NCBI GenBank assembly: GCA_016200485.1
Contig: JACQEP010000014.1
Coordinates: 1 to 64,000 of the forward strand
Reading direction: 5' to 3'
Length of the DNA stretch: 64,000 nt
From: Gammaproteobacteria bacterium
GTDB lineage: Bacteria; Pseudomonadota; Gammaproteobacteria; Tenderiales; Tenderiaceae
The notes under the pieces are model-generated. The model had not been told where the DNA came from and ran no database searches. It saw nothing but the letters and a program-made list of their open reading frames with translations. The translations under genes were made by a program, and so were the position numbers. Positions 63,601 through 64,000 of the stretch are shown piece by piece; position 1 is the first letter of the stretch, and the number at the start of each line of letters is the position of its first letter.

Positions 63601-64000
63601 TGTGTTACCTCATTAGACACTCGATACAGCCATCCTCGCCGGATCGCCCATTTTTCAATCTCCACCGCCACCAGTACCGTCATCGAGATCGCCACGCAAA
63701 ACGCTAATTCCTCCACACTCAGAGGTTGGGTATTGAACACACCGTTCAGCCAGGGGACGTACACCACCGCCATATGCAATGCCAACGTCAACAACACTGC
63801 ACCCAACAGCATTCGATTAGTGGCAATCCCCATCGTAAAAATAGATTCCCGTTCCGAGCGGATTACCATCACATGCACCAGTTGCGTCAGCGTCAAGATG
63901 GTAAACACCATGGTCTGCCAGTGCGCATCACCTTGTGCGATAGCATAGGCCTGCGTCATCACACTCAGACCGCCGATCAACAACCCCACCCAGATAATGT
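63597..64000 (-). CDS. Cation-transporting P-type ATPase, C-terminal part (runs off right edge)
   Basis: The frame is open to the window edge and covers the last about 134 residues. It resembles the C-terminal membrane domain of type II (calcium/magnesium-like) P-type ATPases: a helix near VGLLIGGLSVMTQAYAIA, AHWQTMVFTILTLTQLVHVMVIRSER, a short NRMLLGAVLLTLALHM helix and the ELAFCVAISMTVLVAVEIEKW ending. The catalytic DKTGT motif lies outside the window. It is coupled to the truncated hemoglobin gene downstream. Confidence 0.8.
   Translation of the reverse strand, partial: IIWVGLLIGGLSVMTQAYAIAQGDAHWQTMVFTILTLTQLVHVMVIRSERESIFTMGIATNRMLLGAVLLTLALHMAVVYVPWLNGVFNTQPLSVEELAFCVAISMTVLVAVEIEKWAIRRGWLYRVSNEVTQ

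Noticed and set aside
1..64000. CRISPR arrays, tRNA or rRNA genes
   Set aside because: Reading through both strands I saw no regularly spaced short repeats of CRISPR type and no recognisable tRNA or rRNA sequence. A covariance-model scan would be needed to exclude a tRNA completely.

Overview
The window looks like the chromosome of a gammaproteobacterium. The best evidence is the central block on the minus strand in the order yceD-rpmF-plsX-fabH-fabD-fabG-acpP-fabF-pabB-pabC-mltG-tmk-holB-pilZ-tatD. This is the gammaproteobacterial fatty-acid/division-associated cluster, with PilZ after holB as in pseudomonads and relatives. A two-subunit pyruvate carboxylase, a PEP-CTERM protein and a TRAP transporter fit the same assignment. 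By eye the base composition is close to 50% GC. The species cannot be named from the sequence alone.

Positions 1-8560 and 17788-21921 read as an accessory stress/metabolic locus: CBS-domain protein, glycogen branching enzyme, M28 peptidase, GYD protein, archaeal-type methionine adenosyltransferase, a divergent GroEL paralogue, a PEBP fragment, a histone-deacetylase-family fragment, an ACP/acyl-AMP ligase/acyltransferase fusion and RNA 3'-phosphate cyclase. It is visibly decaying. An IS3-family end cuts an L,D-transpeptidase gene. The adenosyltransferase and GroEL genes have lost their 3' ends and run into each other. The PEBP and HDAC genes survive only as pieces.

Between those two remnants lies a seven-gene minus-strand operon (8596-17361) that looks like a complete, non-canonical exopolysaccharide system. 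It has a UDP-GlcNAc 2-epimerase, a polysaccharide deacetylase, a processive GT2 synthase, a membrane-anchored bactofilin-like beta-helix protein, an alpha/alpha-barrel hydrolase-like protein, a YaiO-type outer-membrane barrel and a polytopic membrane protein.

Positions 21938-34502 hold mostly single-purpose genes: DUF2784, CheR, small conserved proteins, a divergent HxlR/GST pair with candidate operators, MscL with a zinc ribbon, an N-acetylglutaminylglutamine-amide-type amidotransferase, GIY-YIG, RmuC, a class V aminotransferase and a PAS-GGDEF-EAL protein. A 56-bp IS5-like MITE sits upstream of mscL.

Positions 34644-47147 are the housekeeping fab/replication/folate block. acpP has its own promoter, a 5' palindrome and its own terminator. 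Positions 47354-54859 carry pyruvate carboxylase subunits, maf, a double-receiver protein with a degenerate first domain, DUF192, a thioredoxin-like protein, a GC-rich tandem repeat full of hairpins, and a HerA-like ATPase.

The most interesting region is 55022-59308. A strong sigma-54-type promoter precedes four secreted-protein genes: an Ig-like lipoprotein, a TolB-like propeller lipoprotein, a propeller protein ending in a dockerin, and a PEP-CTERM protein whose body resembles a cohesin. A perfect terminator closes the unit. This suggests an exosortase-sorted cohesin that could hold a dockerin protein at the surface. The window ends with a TRAP transporter that has a T component (TatT), then a truncated hemoglobin translationally coupled to a P-type ATPase that runs off the edge.
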